This document shows positions 7,765 to 19,592 of a stretch of 64,000 nucleotides of DNA, piece after piece. The first letter of the stretch is position 1. Each line of letters begins with the position of its first letter. The stretch comes from Anoxybacillus flavithermus. GTDB lineage: Bacteria > Bacillota > Bacilli > Bacillales > Anoxybacillaceae. The stretch covers positions 78,031 through 142,030 of the forward strand of contig NZ_PEDM01000002.1 in NCBI RefSeq assembly GCF_002742685.1, given 5' to 3'. Below the pieces are notes generated by a model. It was not told where the DNA came from. It made no database searches and saw only the letters and a list, made by a program, of their open reading frames with translations. A program made the translations under genes and the position numbers.

Positions 7765-10092
7765 TTACAAAACAAACGTGTTTGTCGCTTCATCGATGGT
7801 ACGTCGTTCCCCATTGACAACAATTGTAGACGGTACATTACTAACAAATGCGACACGCAATTGCCAAGGTGGTTTGTACGCACCTTCTCGTTCTATCTCA
7901 AAACGAACCGCATCATCCCAAAACGTCGCGCGAATATGTATGTGTACATATTCGCCTTTTTCATAGGCAAACGTCGTACCGTCATCACCGTAAAGCGTAT
8001 ATGTTGATGTTCCTTCCTTCATTGTATACACATATAACGTCAACTGTTCATCCTCAATGAACGTCGATGGCTTCACTTTCGCGTGAGCAATCATTGCCCC
8101 TTCCTTCACGTATATCGGCAAACGATCAAGCGGGGCTTCAACGATGTATCTTCGTCCACCTTCAAATCGCTCTTTCGTCCAATAATCAATCCAACGTCCT
8201 TCTGGAAAATAAACGATGCGATGCGTTGTATACGGACGGATGATCGGTGCAATCATCACTTGCTCGCCAACCATAAACTGATCCGAAATATTCCACGTTT
8301 CGCGATCGTTCGGATATTCCATCATAAGCGGGCGCATCATCGGCACACCTGTTTGATGCGCTTCAAAACATAACGTATATAAATGAGGAAGCCATTCATA
8401 ACGCAATTCAATATATCGTTTTATGATTTGTTCATATCCTTCCCCAAACGCCCACGGTTCTTGCCGCGCAAAACCGATCGCACAATGATTGCGGAAATAT
8501 GGGAAAAACGCACCGACTTGCGTCCAACGAACGAGCAGTTCTCCATTTGTATCATGCGCAAATCCACCGACATCCGCCCCGCAAAACGCCACCGCAGATA
8601 ATCCTAAGTTTAAGCACATCGGTACTGACAGTTCAAGATGCTCCCAAAAACTGCGATTATCTCCCGTCCATACCGCTGCATAGCGATGGATACCCGAAAA
8701 TCCTGCGCGCGTCAATACGAATGGACGTTTTCCTTTCAGCTGCTTTTTCAATCCGTGGTACGTCGCCTCGGTCATCATCATCCCATATACGTTATGCACT
8801 TGGCGATGCGTTTTCCATCCGTCATGGACGACTTGTTCATCGATCGTTTTCGTCTCGTTAAACACGGACGGCTCATTCATATCGTTCCAAATTCCTTCTA
8901 TGCCGATGTTTGTATAAAACGCGTGTTGTTCTCCCCACCACTTTCGCACTTTTTTCTTTAAAAAGTCTGGAAACGCGCTCGTCCCCGGCCAAACGTCTCC
9001 TTTGTATAGCGTTCCGTCAGCATATTTACAAAAATAATCTTTTTGCACCCCATCGCGATACGTCTCGTATTCCGCATCGACTTTCACGCCCGGATCAACA
9101 ATCGGAACGATATGAACCCCTTGTTCTTTTGCATATTGAACGAGCGATTGCGGATGTGGAAATCGTTTTTGATCAAATGTAAACACACGATACTCATCCA
9201 TATAATGAATATCTAAATACACCGCATCAAGCGGAATTTGTTTCGTGCGAAACGTATGAATTAATTCGCGTACTTCTTGTTCGGTTTCGTAGCTATAACG
9301 CGACTGATGATACCCAAGCGCCCATTTCGGCGGCAGCGGCATGCGTCCAACAAGATGCGTATATTGCGTTAACACATCTTTCGGATGCGGCCCAGCAAAC
9401 ACATAATAATCGAGCGCTCCCCCATCTGATGTAAACGTATAAAACGATTCATGACGCAAATCAAACGTCGTTTTATACGTATGATCGAAAAAGATGCCGT
9501 GCGCATGTCCGTTTTTTAACACCATCATGTACGGATGTGATTGATATAGCGGATCTGTTTCTAAGTTGTGTGGCGCATACACATCCGTATTCCACATCGT
9601 CCATACTGCCCCGCGCTTATTTAATACACCCGTTTTCTCCCCTAAACCGTATACGACATCTGTCGGAGCGAGCGCATGTGTACAACGCATGCGCCCTTTC
9701 GCTTCAAAACATACAGGTTGTACGTCGCGAACAAGAAGCGTCCCTTCCTGATCGTATATCGCTAAACGAAACGGACTTCGCTCGATGATGACCGTCAGCT
9801 GTTTCGTCTGTAGTGTCCAACCGTTTTCTTCTTCCCGAACGTGCACGTCCACTTTTTCTGGCGTTGCGACAACAGCCGGGCTGACAGAATCGTACTTCCC
9901 ATCGAACGGATCGATCGTCACCCGAACGATATCGTCACGATAAAAACGTATTTTACCCGATGCCCGCTCGCACGTAAATGCAAATATTTGCTTTTTTCCT
10001 TCAATTTTTTGTACATGTCCAATCGGTTGCCACACTTCTTTTTCGTCCGACTGATCAATCGGCCGAATTGCAAAACTTGTATCTTCTAGCAT
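7765..10092 (-). CDS. Glycoside hydrolase family 31 alpha-glucosidase
   Basis: Cytosolic exo-acting alpha-glucosidase (775 residues, no signal peptide) that releases glucose from maltodextrins. The GH31 nucleophile motif GIWNDMNEPS is present near residue 400, and the acid/base motif WTGDNRSFWE near residue 500. The N-terminal beta-sandwich contains DVVYGLGEKTG. A beta-rich C-terminal region ends TFVL. The ATG at 10092 follows GGAGGAGAG. The longer frame upstream overlaps the region just after the amylase gene and lacks a site. It lies between the surface amylase gene and malR, so its substrate is probably imported maltodextrin. Confidence 0.9.
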   Translation of the reverse strand: MLEDTSFAIRPIDQSDEKEVWQPIGHVQKIEGKKQIFAFTCERASGKIRFYRDDIVRVTIDPFDGKYDSVSPAVVATPEKVDVHVREEENGWTLQTKQLTVIIERSPFRLAIYDQEGTLLVRDVQPVCFEAKGRMRCTHALAPTDVVYGLGEKTGVLNKRGAVWTMWNTDVYAPHNLETDPLYQSHPYMMVLKNGHAHGIFFDHTYKTTFDLRHESFYTFTSDGGALDYYVFAGPHPKDVLTQYTHLVGRMPLPPKWALGYHQSRYSYETEQEVRELIHTFRTKQIPLDAVYLDIHYMDEYRVFTFDQKRFPHPQSLVQYAKEQGVHIVPIVDPGVKVDAEYETYRDGVQKDYFCKYADGTLYKGDVWPGTSAFPDFLKKKVRKWWGEQHAFYTNIGIEGIWNDMNEPSVFNETKTIDEQVVHDGWKTHRQVHNVYGMMMTEATYHGLKKQLKGKRPFVLTRAGFSGIHRYAAVWTGDNRSFWEHLELSVPMCLNLGLSAVAFCGADVGGFAHDTNGELLVRWTQVGAFFPYFRNHCAIGFARQEPWAFGEGYEQIIKRYIELRYEWLPHLYTLCFEAHQTGVPMMRPLMMEYPNDRETWNISDQFMVGEQVMIAPIIRPYTTHRIVYFPEGRWIDYWTKERFEGGRRYIVEAPLDRLPIYVKEGAMIAHAKVKPSTFIEDEQLTLYVYTMKEGTSTYTLYGDDGTTFAYEKGEYVHIHIRATFWDDAVRFEIEREGAYKPPWQLRVAFVSNVPSTIVVNGERRTIDEATNTFVL

Positions 10093-10111
10093 GCTCTCTC
10101 CTCCATCATCA

Positions 10112-11626
10112 TTATGCTTTTCGTTTGCGTGCGAAGTATAAAAACAGACCAAATGCCGTATATACCGCAACAAGTGCGGCGATAAATGGAATGTTTAATC
10201 CCGTTTTTGGCGCAAGCACGTAAATTTCTGCCGTTTCACGATCTAAAATGATGTCATACTTCCCATCTTTACTGCGCACTAAATCTCCCACCAGCAACCC
10301 GCGCAATTCTTTTCCTTGTTCTAATTCGTCATCGAGCGTTACTTTTTGCGTTTTAGACGTATTGTTAATCGCGATCACTGTTGTTTCGTTTTCGTACGTT
10401 CGTTTAAAAAGCGCCATGCCGTCTTTTTCATAAAGCAACTCAAAATCACCGCGGCGAAGCGACGGAAGCTTCTCGCGCAATTCACCGAGCTTTGTGACAT
10501 AGTCAATGAGCTCTTTATCGGTACGGAAATTCATTAAACGACGGTTGTCTGGATCTTCTCCGCCATCAAGCGCAATTTCCGTTCCATAGTACATAATCGG
10601 AATGCCCGGTGCCGAAAACAAATACGTCAATCCGAGCTTTAAACGCGTTACCGGATTGATGCGATTTTGTAAGGCTAATCGTGTAAATCGAACAGTATCA
10701 TGATTATCTAAAAACGTGCCAAGCAAATACGGACGGTCATAAAACGCTGCATTTCGCTTCCATACGTTGTAAAGTGGTTCAAGCGATTGATCGACGTTTG
10801 AAAAAATCGTTGACGCTTCTTTATAAAACGGAAAATCAATTAGCGCATCAATCCCGTGCTTCCCATATTCCGCAACATAACGTGGATCGTCATGCCACAC
10901 TTCACCAAGAAGGAAAAAGTCTTGTTTCACCGATTTCACTTCTTTAGCAAACTCGTCCCAAAACCATTTCGGCACATGTTTCACCGTATCTAACCGATAG
11001 CCGTCAATGTCCGTTTCTTGAATCCACCATTTCGCGACATCGAATAAATACGCTTTCACTTCCGGATTTTCTTGCGCTAAATCTGGGAGACCGAACAACC
11101 AACCGTTTTCTACTTCTTGTTGATTCGCCCAATTAAAAATGTCTTTTTTCTCATGAAACCAATCTTTTTTCGCCGGATCATTTAGCCACGGATGATTGTA
11201 ACCTGTATGGTTGACGACGAAATCTAAAATGACTTTCATATCGCGCTTATGCGCCTCTTTCACAAGCCGTTTGAAGTCATCGAGCGTTCCAAAATGCTCT
11301 TCTACTTTATAAAAGTCTTCAATCCAATAGCCGTGATATCCGCCTTTTTCGTTCGCAAAAATCGGCGTAAGCCAAATCGCTGTAAAACCCATTCCTTTTA
11401 TGTAGTCGAGCTTGTCAATAATTCCTTGCAAATCACCGCCATGATATGCTTTCGGATCATGTACGTTTACTTCATAGTCATTTTTCGGATTCCCGTTATT
11501 AAAACGGTCGACCATAATAAAATAAATGCGCTCGTCTTGCCACGTTCGCTCCGTTTTCGCACTCGCTGGCGTCGTCACAGACAACAACAAAATAAAAACA
11601 AGTAGCGCACGAAATACGCGTTTCAT
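10112..11626 (-). CDS. Secreted, membrane-anchored alpha-amylase (GH13, Anoxybacillus ASKA / Geobacillus GTA type)
   Basis: Endo-acting starch hydrolase of 504 residues. It has a signal peptide (MKRVFRALLVFILLLSVTTPASA), a (beta/alpha)8 domain with DGYRLDTVKH (nucleophile Asp), LLGEVWHD (acid/base Glu) and FLDNHDTVRF, and a C-terminal helix IPFIAALVAVYTAFGLFLYF followed by ARKRKA, which should anchor it outside the membrane. Conserved region V reads LPDLA, the signature reported for the group between oligo-1,6-glucosidases and neopullulanases. It follows malG after a hairpin. The product probably degrades starch at the cell surface to feed the MalEFG importer. Confidence 0.93.
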   Translation of the reverse strand: MKRVFRALLVFILLLSVTTPASAKTERTWQDERIYFIMVDRFNNGNPKNDYEVNVHDPKAYHGGDLQGIIDKLDYIKGMGFTAIWLTPIFANEKGGYHGYWIEDFYKVEEHFGTLDDFKRLVKEAHKRDMKVILDFVVNHTGYNHPWLNDPAKKDWFHEKKDIFNWANQQEVENGWLFGLPDLAQENPEVKAYLFDVAKWWIQETDIDGYRLDTVKHVPKWFWDEFAKEVKSVKQDFFLLGEVWHDDPRYVAEYGKHGIDALIDFPFYKEASTIFSNVDQSLEPLYNVWKRNAAFYDRPYLLGTFLDNHDTVRFTRLALQNRINPVTRLKLGLTYLFSAPGIPIMYYGTEIALDGGEDPDNRRLMNFRTDKELIDYVTKLGELREKLPSLRRGDFELLYEKDGMALFKRTYENETTVIAINNTSKTQKVTLDDELEQGKELRGLLVGDLVRSKDGKYDIILDRETAEIYVLAPKTGLNIPFIAALVAVYTAFGLFLYFARKRKA

Positions 11627-11685
11627 TTCATTTCACTCTCCATTCATTCCAAAGCTTCTTCTGTTAATATATCTCTAAATAGTAA

Positions 11686-11718
11686 GAAAGGAAAGAACCA
11701 AAACGATTCTTTCCTTTC
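11686..11718 (-). terminator. Hairpin between malG and the amylase gene (attenuator-like)
   Basis: Perfect 12-base inverted repeat GAAAGGAAAGAA / TTCTTTCCTTTC around a 9-base loop, just after the malG stop. The following minus-strand sequence is T-rich but has no long U run, so it is more likely an attenuator or an mRNA 3' stabiliser than a full stop. Confidence 0.55.
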
Positions 11719-11723
11719 GTTTC

Positions 11724-12566
11724 TCACCCTTTTGTTCCACCTGCCGTTAAGCCAGAGACGAAATACTTTTGGAATGAAAGGAAGAGAATAGCGATCGGCA
11801 CCGCAATTAAAACGGAACCTGCCGCAAACGTTGTAAATTCGCTACCGAACTGTTTTGCCACTAAATCGTACAATCCGACCGCAAGCGTATATTTTTCTTT
11901 ACTGCGCAGCAACACGCTCGCTAAAATGAAATCGCCAAACGGCGCGATAAACGTAAAGAGCGCCACAACCGCAATAATCGGTTTCGCAAGCGGTAAAACG
12001 ATTTGAAAGAAAATACGCAAGTGCCCTGCCCCGTCAATTTTCGCCGATTCATCAAGCTCTTTCGGAATCGTATCTAAATATCCTTTCATCAGCCACGTAT
12101 TCATCGGAATGGCTCCACCGACGTACACGAGAATTAGTCCTAAATGCGTATCAACTAATCCCGTTAAAAGCGCTAAAATGAAAATCGCAATGAGCGCCGC
12201 AAAGTTTGGAATCATCTGCAAAATTAAAAACGTCATAAGCCCATTTTGGCGCCCGATAAAGCGATAACGCGAAAACGAATACGCTGTTAAGCTCACTAAA
12301 ATAACCGAAAAAATCATCGTCAACGTCGAAATTTTTAACGAGTTCCAATACCAAGTCAAATAATCGCTTTGCGACGTATCAAACAATTTTTTATAGTGCG
12401 CTAGCGTGGCGTTGTCTGGAATCATTTTCGAGCCCGATAAGCTTTGACCCGGGTTAAATGACGAGCCAACGACCCAAAGAAGCGGATAGACGATTATGAT
12501 CGTCATCGCCAAAATGACTGCATACGACAACGTCAACCGAATGAGTTTTTGTCTTTTCATATCCAT
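11724..12566 (-). CDS. malG: Maltodextrin ABC transporter permease MalG
   Basis: Inner-membrane permease of the maltodextrin importer, 280 residues with six predicted helices. The cytoplasmic EAA loop, ESAKIDGAGHLRIFFQIVLP, contacts the ATPase. It follows malF with a one-base gap, so the two are translationally linked. No MsmX/MalK-type ATPase is encoded in this operon. As in B. subtilis, a shared multitasking ATPase encoded elsewhere is presumed. Confidence 0.92.
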   Translation of the reverse strand: MDMKRQKLIRLTLSYAVILAMTIIIVYPLLWVVGSSFNPGQSLSGSKMIPDNATLAHYKKLFDTSQSDYLTWYWNSLKISTLTMIFSVILVSLTAYSFSRYRFIGRQNGLMTFLILQMIPNFAALIAIFILALLTGLVDTHLGLILVYVGGAIPMNTWLMKGYLDTIPKELDESAKIDGAGHLRIFFQIVLPLAKPIIAVVALFTFIAPFGDFILASVLLRSKEKYTLAVGLYDLVAKQFGSEFTTFAAGSVLIAVPIAILFLSFQKYFVSGLTAGGTKG

Positions 12567-12567
12567 A

Positions 12568-13851
12568 TCACATCATATCCTCTTCTTTAAATGATTTTGT
12601 TCTTCTAAACTGCCATAATGCGACAGATACGACAACGAGAGAAAGCAATAACGTAATCGCAGCTGCTTTCGAATATTGCGCAGACGTCATCGTTAAACGA
12701 TAAATCCACGAAATTAAAATGTCTGTCGCGCCGGCATTTTGCCCAGATACCGCAGGGCCGCCACCATTAAATAAGTAAATGATGTTAAAGTTGTTGAAGT
12801 TAAACGTATATTGCGTAATTAAAATTGGCGCTGTCGCATACAACACGAGTGGAAGCGTAATTTTCGTAAACTTTTGCCAACTTGATGCGCCATCAACTGT
12901 CGCCGCTTCATACAATTCGTTCGGAATGGCTTGCAATACCCCCGTTGTCATCGCAAAGACGAACGGGAAACCGAGCCACGTTTGAATAAGAATTAATGCC
13001 ACTTTCGTCCAAAACGGATCGGTCATCCACTCGATCGGTCCGATGCCAAGTGCAGCTAAAATCGTTTTATTAATCACCCCGAACGATTCGTTAAACATAC
13101 CTGAGAAAACAAGAATCGTTACAAACGCAGGAACAGCCCAAGGTAAAATGAAAATCGTGCGGATGATCGCTTTTCCTTTTAAATCTTTTTGGTTCACGAT
13201 AATGGCTAGGAAAATACCGAGCGCAATTTGTAACGTCGTTGCGCCGAACGTCCAAACGATCGTCCAAGCAAGTACGTTAATAAACGTTTTCCGCCAAAGA
13301 TCGAGCTTCACTAAGTCAATAAAGTTTTGAAATCCAACCCAATCAACAAGTTTCGCTGGTGGAGAATGATATAAGTCATAGTTTGTAAACGCCAATAACA
13401 CGACGAAAATAATCGGGAAAATAACAACAAACACAAGCAAAATAAATCCTGGTGAAATCATTAAATATGGAAAACCGTTGTCAACGAGCGCGCGATATTG
13501 CTCGCGCAACGAGCTAATTTTCAACCCTAAATCACGCTTTTGCCCATTTTTATAGGCGTCGCGCAAATTAAATGCATAAAACCCAAGCCCAAACACCGAA
13601 ATAATAACCGCTAAAATTCCTTCAACAAGCAAGAAAATGGAATGGTCACGTCCGACGACTTCACCGAGCGTAAAGATTCCCCACCATCCCATATTTAATA
13701 AATCTTTAAAAACGATCAAAAACGAAGCAGCTAAAATAAAAAATGAAATACCTTTCACGTATTGACGATTATACAGTTGACCAAATCCCGGAATGATGGA
13801 TAAACCGAGGGCAATTTTCCGATGATTCGATTGATACATTGGTGTTTCCAT
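12568..13851 (-). CDS. malF: Maltodextrin ABC transporter permease MalF
   Basis: Membrane permease partner of MalG (427 residues). The N-terminal third has extra hydrophobic helices (IALGLSIIPGFGQLYNRQYV, then ILAVIISVFGLGFYAF), as in B. subtilis MdxF. The transport core follows, with the EAA loop EAATVDGASSWQKFTKITLP. The ATG at 13851 is chosen because AGGAGA lies just upstream. An in-frame extension to the hairpin after malE has no binding site. Confidence 0.92.
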   Translation of the reverse strand: METPMYQSNHRKIALGLSIIPGFGQLYNRQYVKGISFFILAASFLIVFKDLLNMGWWGIFTLGEVVGRDHSIFLLVEGILAVIISVFGLGFYAFNLRDAYKNGQKRDLGLKISSLREQYRALVDNGFPYLMISPGFILLVFVVIFPIIFVVLLAFTNYDLYHSPPAKLVDWVGFQNFIDLVKLDLWRKTFINVLAWTIVWTFGATTLQIALGIFLAIIVNQKDLKGKAIIRTIFILPWAVPAFVTILVFSGMFNESFGVINKTILAALGIGPIEWMTDPFWTKVALILIQTWLGFPFVFAMTTGVLQAIPNELYEAATVDGASSWQKFTKITLPLVLYATAPILITQYTFNFNNFNIIYLFNGGGPAVSGQNAGATDILISWIYRLTMTSAQYSKAAAITLLLSLVVVSVALWQFRRTKSFKEEDMM

Positions 13852-13927
13852 TGATTTTGTCTCCTTTCTAAACAATGGCGAGGAGCGCACTTGAATGTGA
13901 ATAAATAAACAAACAAAAGAAAGTTGA

Positions 13928-13956
13928 AGCAGTACCTCTACAAGAGAGGTACCGCT
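13928..13956 (-). promoter_or_regulatory. Stem-loop between malE and malF
   Basis: Inverted repeat on the minus strand: AGCGGTACCTCT, loop CTTGT, AGAGGTACTGCT (12 pairs, one G-U). It begins 7 bases after the malE stop codon and is not followed by a real U run. Such hairpins commonly protect or partly terminate the binding-protein message so that MalE is made in excess over the permeases; here that is inference. Confidence 0.6.
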
Positions 13957-13962
13957 CACTTC

Positions 13963-15255
13963 TTACTTGCTTGGATGGTTTGTTTCAATGTTCGTTTTAA
14001 TTGTTTTTACAGCTTCATCAAGCGCTTGTTTTGGCTCCGCTTTTTGGTTTGCTACAAGTTGAAGTGCTGTAGCCATTGGTCCCCATACTTCTGCCATTTC
14101 AGGAATGTTTGGCATTGGAATCGCATATTGAGATTGGATCGCAACCGCTTTTGCCCCTTCATCTTCTGCAATTAACGGATCGTTAATGAGCGACTTCACA
14201 GGCGGAATTTCACGCGTTAACTCGAAACGTTTTTTCGCATTTTCTTCGTTTGTAATAAACTCAATGAGTTTTGTTGCCCATTCCGGATGTTTAGAGAACG
14301 CAGATACGTGCCATCCTTTTACACCCATAAATGTTTTTACAGGCTCGCCGTTTGGCAATTTTGGCATTGGCGCAACACCGATATCGATGCCCGCATCACG
14401 CATACCTTGGAACGCCCACGGACCGTTCATGACAGATGCTGCTTTTCCTTCGTTGAATAAGCCATCCATCGCTGAACCGCCGTTTTCACCGATAATACCT
14501 TTCGGGAACAATTCTTTATACCATTTTTGAATATATTCTGTCCCTTTGACTGCTCCTTCATTATTTAAACCGATGTCGTTGCGATCTAACGCACCGTTAT
14601 TGTTTTTAAATACGTAACCGCCCATACCAGCGATCACACCGTGCGCGAAATAAAAGTTATCCCAAAGCGCTAAGAAGCCGTATTTATCACCTTTTGTAAA
14701 CTCTTTTGAGAACTGATACAATTCATCCATCGTTTCTGGCGCTTTGTCCATTAATTTTTTGTTATAAATGAATACAGGAGTTTCTACTGCTTTTGGAAGT
14801 CCGTATAACTTTCCATCATACATTTGCGCTGCGATCGAAGATTCTGTAAACGTATCTAATACCGATTGATCGACTTGAATTTCGCGAATAAGTCCTTCTG
14901 TAACGAGCTGACCGATTTGGTCATGCGGAACAGTAATGACGTCAGGACCTGTGCCAGCCGGACCGTCTAAACGCAATTGATCGCGTTGTTTTGTTGCCAT
15001 TTCTACTTCTTTGTACTCGACTTTAATGCCATACTTTTCTTCGAATGCTTTAATCGCTGGCTCTAACGCCACACCGCGCTTCACGTCTTCCCAAACGACA
15101 AGTTTTTCCGGCTTTGGCGGCATGCCGTCTTCTGTTACTTCTGTTTTTCCTTCGTTTTCATTTTCCTTCGGCTTTGCCTCATCTTTTGGACCACAACCTG
15201 CCATTACACCTGCAAGTAACGCAAGCGATGAGAAAATGGATACCGTCTTTTTCAT
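13963..15255 (-). CDS. malE: Maltodextrin-binding lipoprotein MalE
   Basis: Extracellular solute-binding lipoprotein of the importer, 430 residues. The signal sequence MKKTVSIFSSLALLAGVMAGC ends in a lipobox with the lipidated cysteine at 21, followed by an acidic linker. The mature part has the MalE-type fold features (ALEPAIKAFEEKYGIKV; GPAGTGPDVITVPHDQIG; AASVMNGPWAFQGM). The start follows AGGAGGGG. It is the first gene of the operon and is preceded by a sigma-A promoter, a LacI-type operator and a cre-like site. Confidence 0.93.
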   Translation of the reverse strand: MKKTVSIFSSLALLAGVMAGCGPKDEAKPKENENEGKTEVTEDGMPPKPEKLVVWEDVKRGVALEPAIKAFEEKYGIKVEYKEVEMATKQRDQLRLDGPAGTGPDVITVPHDQIGQLVTEGLIREIQVDQSVLDTFTESSIAAQMYDGKLYGLPKAVETPVFIYNKKLMDKAPETMDELYQFSKEFTKGDKYGFLALWDNFYFAHGVIAGMGGYVFKNNNGALDRNDIGLNNEGAVKGTEYIQKWYKELFPKGIIGENGGSAMDGLFNEGKAASVMNGPWAFQGMRDAGIDIGVAPMPKLPNGEPVKTFMGVKGWHVSAFSKHPEWATKLIEFITNEENAKKRFELTREIPPVKSLINDPLIAEDEGAKAVAIQSQYAIPMPNIPEMAEVWGPMATALQLVANQKAEPKQALDEAVKTIKTNIETNHPSK

Positions 15256-15285
15256 TTCGACCCCTCCTGTGTTTTAAGCAATACG

Positions 15286-15299
15286 TACAAACGCTTTCA
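15286..15299 (-). promoter_or_regulatory. Probable cre site (CcpA) in the malE leader
   Basis: The minus-strand sequence TGAAAGCGTTTGTA matches the catabolite-responsive element pattern WTGNAARCGNWWNCA except near its end. It lies downstream of the malE promoter, where CcpA binding would block transcription. The match is imperfect, so this is a candidate. Confidence 0.5.
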
Positions 15300-15305
15300 T
15301 TTTTG

Positions 15306-15319
15306 CGAAAACGATTGCA
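15306..15319 (-). promoter_or_regulatory. Candidate MalR operator at malE
   Basis: The minus-strand sequence TGCAATCGTTTTCG fits the LacI-family pattern CGNAANCGNTTNCG at all defined positions but the first. It shares the GCAATCG half with the perfect palindrome upstream of the divergent GH13 gene. It lies about 10-20 bases downstream of the expected transcription start. Confidence 0.6.
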
Positions 15320-15333
15320 CAACCTTTATCTTC

Positions 15334-15361
15334 ATTATACAATCATTTTCCGTTTTGACAA
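15334..15361 (-). promoter_or_regulatory. Sigma-A promoter of the malE operon
   Basis: On the minus strand, TTGTCA (15356-15361) and TATAAT (15334-15339) are separated by 16 bases. The -10 is perfect and the -35 has one mismatch. The operator and cre-like sites lie directly downstream. Confidence 0.7.
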
Positions 15362-15486
15362 CTATTTTTTTCATCTTTTTTTGAATGAATGTTGACTTTT
15401 TACATCCGTTCATTTTACGCTTGACATAAGCAATGTATCCGCTTCCTTAATAAAATAAAGGGGGGCGCAGCTAAACATGTGATAAA

Positions 15487-15506
15487 AAGCGCAATCGATT
15501 GCGCTT
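15487..15506 (+). promoter_or_regulatory. Perfect 20-bp palindromic operator for a LacI-type repressor
   Basis: AAGCGCAATCGATTGCGCTT reads the same on both strands and contains the LacI-family core CGCAATCGATTGCG. It lies 25 bases before the ATG of the GH13 gene. MalR, encoded in the divergent operon, is the obvious candidate ligand. Confidence 0.75.
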
Positions 15507-15527
15507 ACAGTTGAAAGGAGCGTTTGA

Positions 15528-18126
<2,599 letters not shown>

Positions 18127-18248
18127 AAGCCCCCTCCTTTCAGTCGGAAATGTACAAAAGTAATCGTCTTTTTCCCTTTTTTCCATTATAACAATCCATT
18201 AAACTAAAAACAGTTTGCAAGTCGGAAATCGTAAAGGGGTTGTCTTGT

Positions 18249-19592
18249 TTGGCAAAAAAGCTTTCTTTATTTGCGCTCACTTGGCCGATTTTTATTGAAT
18301 TGACGCTTCATATGTTGACGGGCAATGCGGATACGTTTATGCTCAGTCAATATGCCGATGAAGCGGTTGCGGCGGTCGGTGTAGCCAATCAGTTATTGTT
18401 TATGGTCGTTGTCATGTTCGGTTTTATTGCGACCGGAACATCGATTTTAATTGCGCAATATGCTGGCGCAAACGATGAAAAAACAGCTTCCTATATTGGA
18501 GCTGCTTCGATTTGGGCGAATGTATTATTTGGCATCGTATTAAGTATTGGGCTTTGGATAGGGGGCGATCATCTACTTCAACTGATGAACGTTCCGAACG
18601 AGTTAATGGCTGATGCGCGTGCTTATTTATGGATTGTTGGCGGCTTTTCATTTGTGCAAGCGCTCATGATGACGCTCGGGGCTATATTGCGCAGCTACGG
18701 TTTTACGCGCGACATGATGAATATTACGATTGGGGTCAACATATTAAACATCATCGGCAACTATTTCGTGTTGTTCGGACCGTTTGGCTTGCCGGTTTTA
18801 GGTGTCGAAGGGGTCGCTTGGTCAACGACGATTAGCCGTATCATTGGGCTTGTCGTTGGATTTTTATTCATCATGAAACGCCTCCCACACCCTCTCCCAC
18901 TTTTATCGAAAGAGGCGTTTTCATTTGCTTACGTGAAACAACTATTAAAAATCGGCATTCCATCTGCAGGTGAACATGTCGCTTACAATACGTCGCAACT
19001 TGTCATCACCTATTTCATTACGATGCTCGGCACAGAGGCGTTAACGACGAGAGTATATACACAAAACATCATGATGTTTATTTTTTTATTTAGCGTCGCC
19101 ATCGGGCAAGGGACACAAATTATCGTCGGGCATCTCGTTGGGGCGGAACGGTTTCATGAGGCGTATACCCGTTGCTTGCGGAGCTTACGGCTCGCTGTCA
19201 TCATTTCGTTTGCTGTTGCGGCGTTGTTTTCCGTCTTCTCCGATCAACTGTTTTCCATTTTCACAAGCAGCAAACGGATGATTGAAACAGGCGGGACGCT
19301 CATTTTGCTTACGATGCTTCTTGAGCCCGGGCGTTCGTTTAATCTCGTCATCATTAACTCTTTACGCGCGGCCGGCGATGTAAAATTTCCTGTCTACATC
19401 GGTATCGCATCGATGTGGGGAGTAAGCGTCCCGCTCGCCTATATTCTTGGCATTTCGTTCGATCTCGGTTTAGTCGGCGTCTGGCTTGCCTTTACAGCAG
19501 ACGAATGGCTGCGCGGTTTGCTCGTCTATTGGCGCTGGAAATCAAACGTATGGCGCACAAAATCGTTCGTCAAAAAGGAAGCGACAGCTTAG
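18249..19592 (+). CDS. yisQ: MATE-family multidrug/cation efflux protein (YisQ-like)
   Basis: Membrane exporter of about 447 residues with twelve hydrophobic segments in two homologous halves. The MATE hallmarks are near the start (ALTWPIFIELTLHMLTGNADTFMLSQY) and in the second half (QNIMMFIFLFSVAIGQGTQIIVG). AAAGGGG at 18232-18238 favours the TTG at 18249 (LAKKLSLF) over a TTG at 18240, which is too close. The final 23 bases overlap the convergent carotenoid gene. The substrate is not predictable. Confidence 0.86.
   Translation: MAKKLSLFALTWPIFIELTLHMLTGNADTFMLSQYADEAVAAVGVANQLLFMVVVMFGFIATGTSILIAQYAGANDEKTASYIGAASIWANVLFGIVLSIGLWIGGDHLLQLMNVPNELMADARAYLWIVGGFSFVQALMMTLGAILRSYGFTRDMMNITIGVNILNIIGNYFVLFGPFGLPVLGVEGVAWSTTISRIIGLVVGFLFIMKRLPHPLPLLSKEAFSFAYVKQLLKIGIPSAGEHVAYNTSQLVITYFITMLGTEALTTRVYTQNIMMFIFLFSVAIGQGTQIIVGHLVGAERFHEAYTRCLRSLRLAVIISFAVAALFSVFSDQLFSIFTSSKRMIETGGTLILLTMLLEPGRSFNLVIINSLRAAGDVKFPVYIGIASMWGVSVPLAYILGISFDLGLVGVWLAFTADEWLRGLLVYWRWKSNVWRTKSFVKKEATA

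Noticed and set aside
15421..15456. Possible SigA promoter for the GH13 gene (TTGACA at 15421)
   Set aside because: No acceptable -10 lies 16-18 bases downstream; TAAAAT at 15451 is 24 bases away. A real promoter probably exists but I cannot place it.
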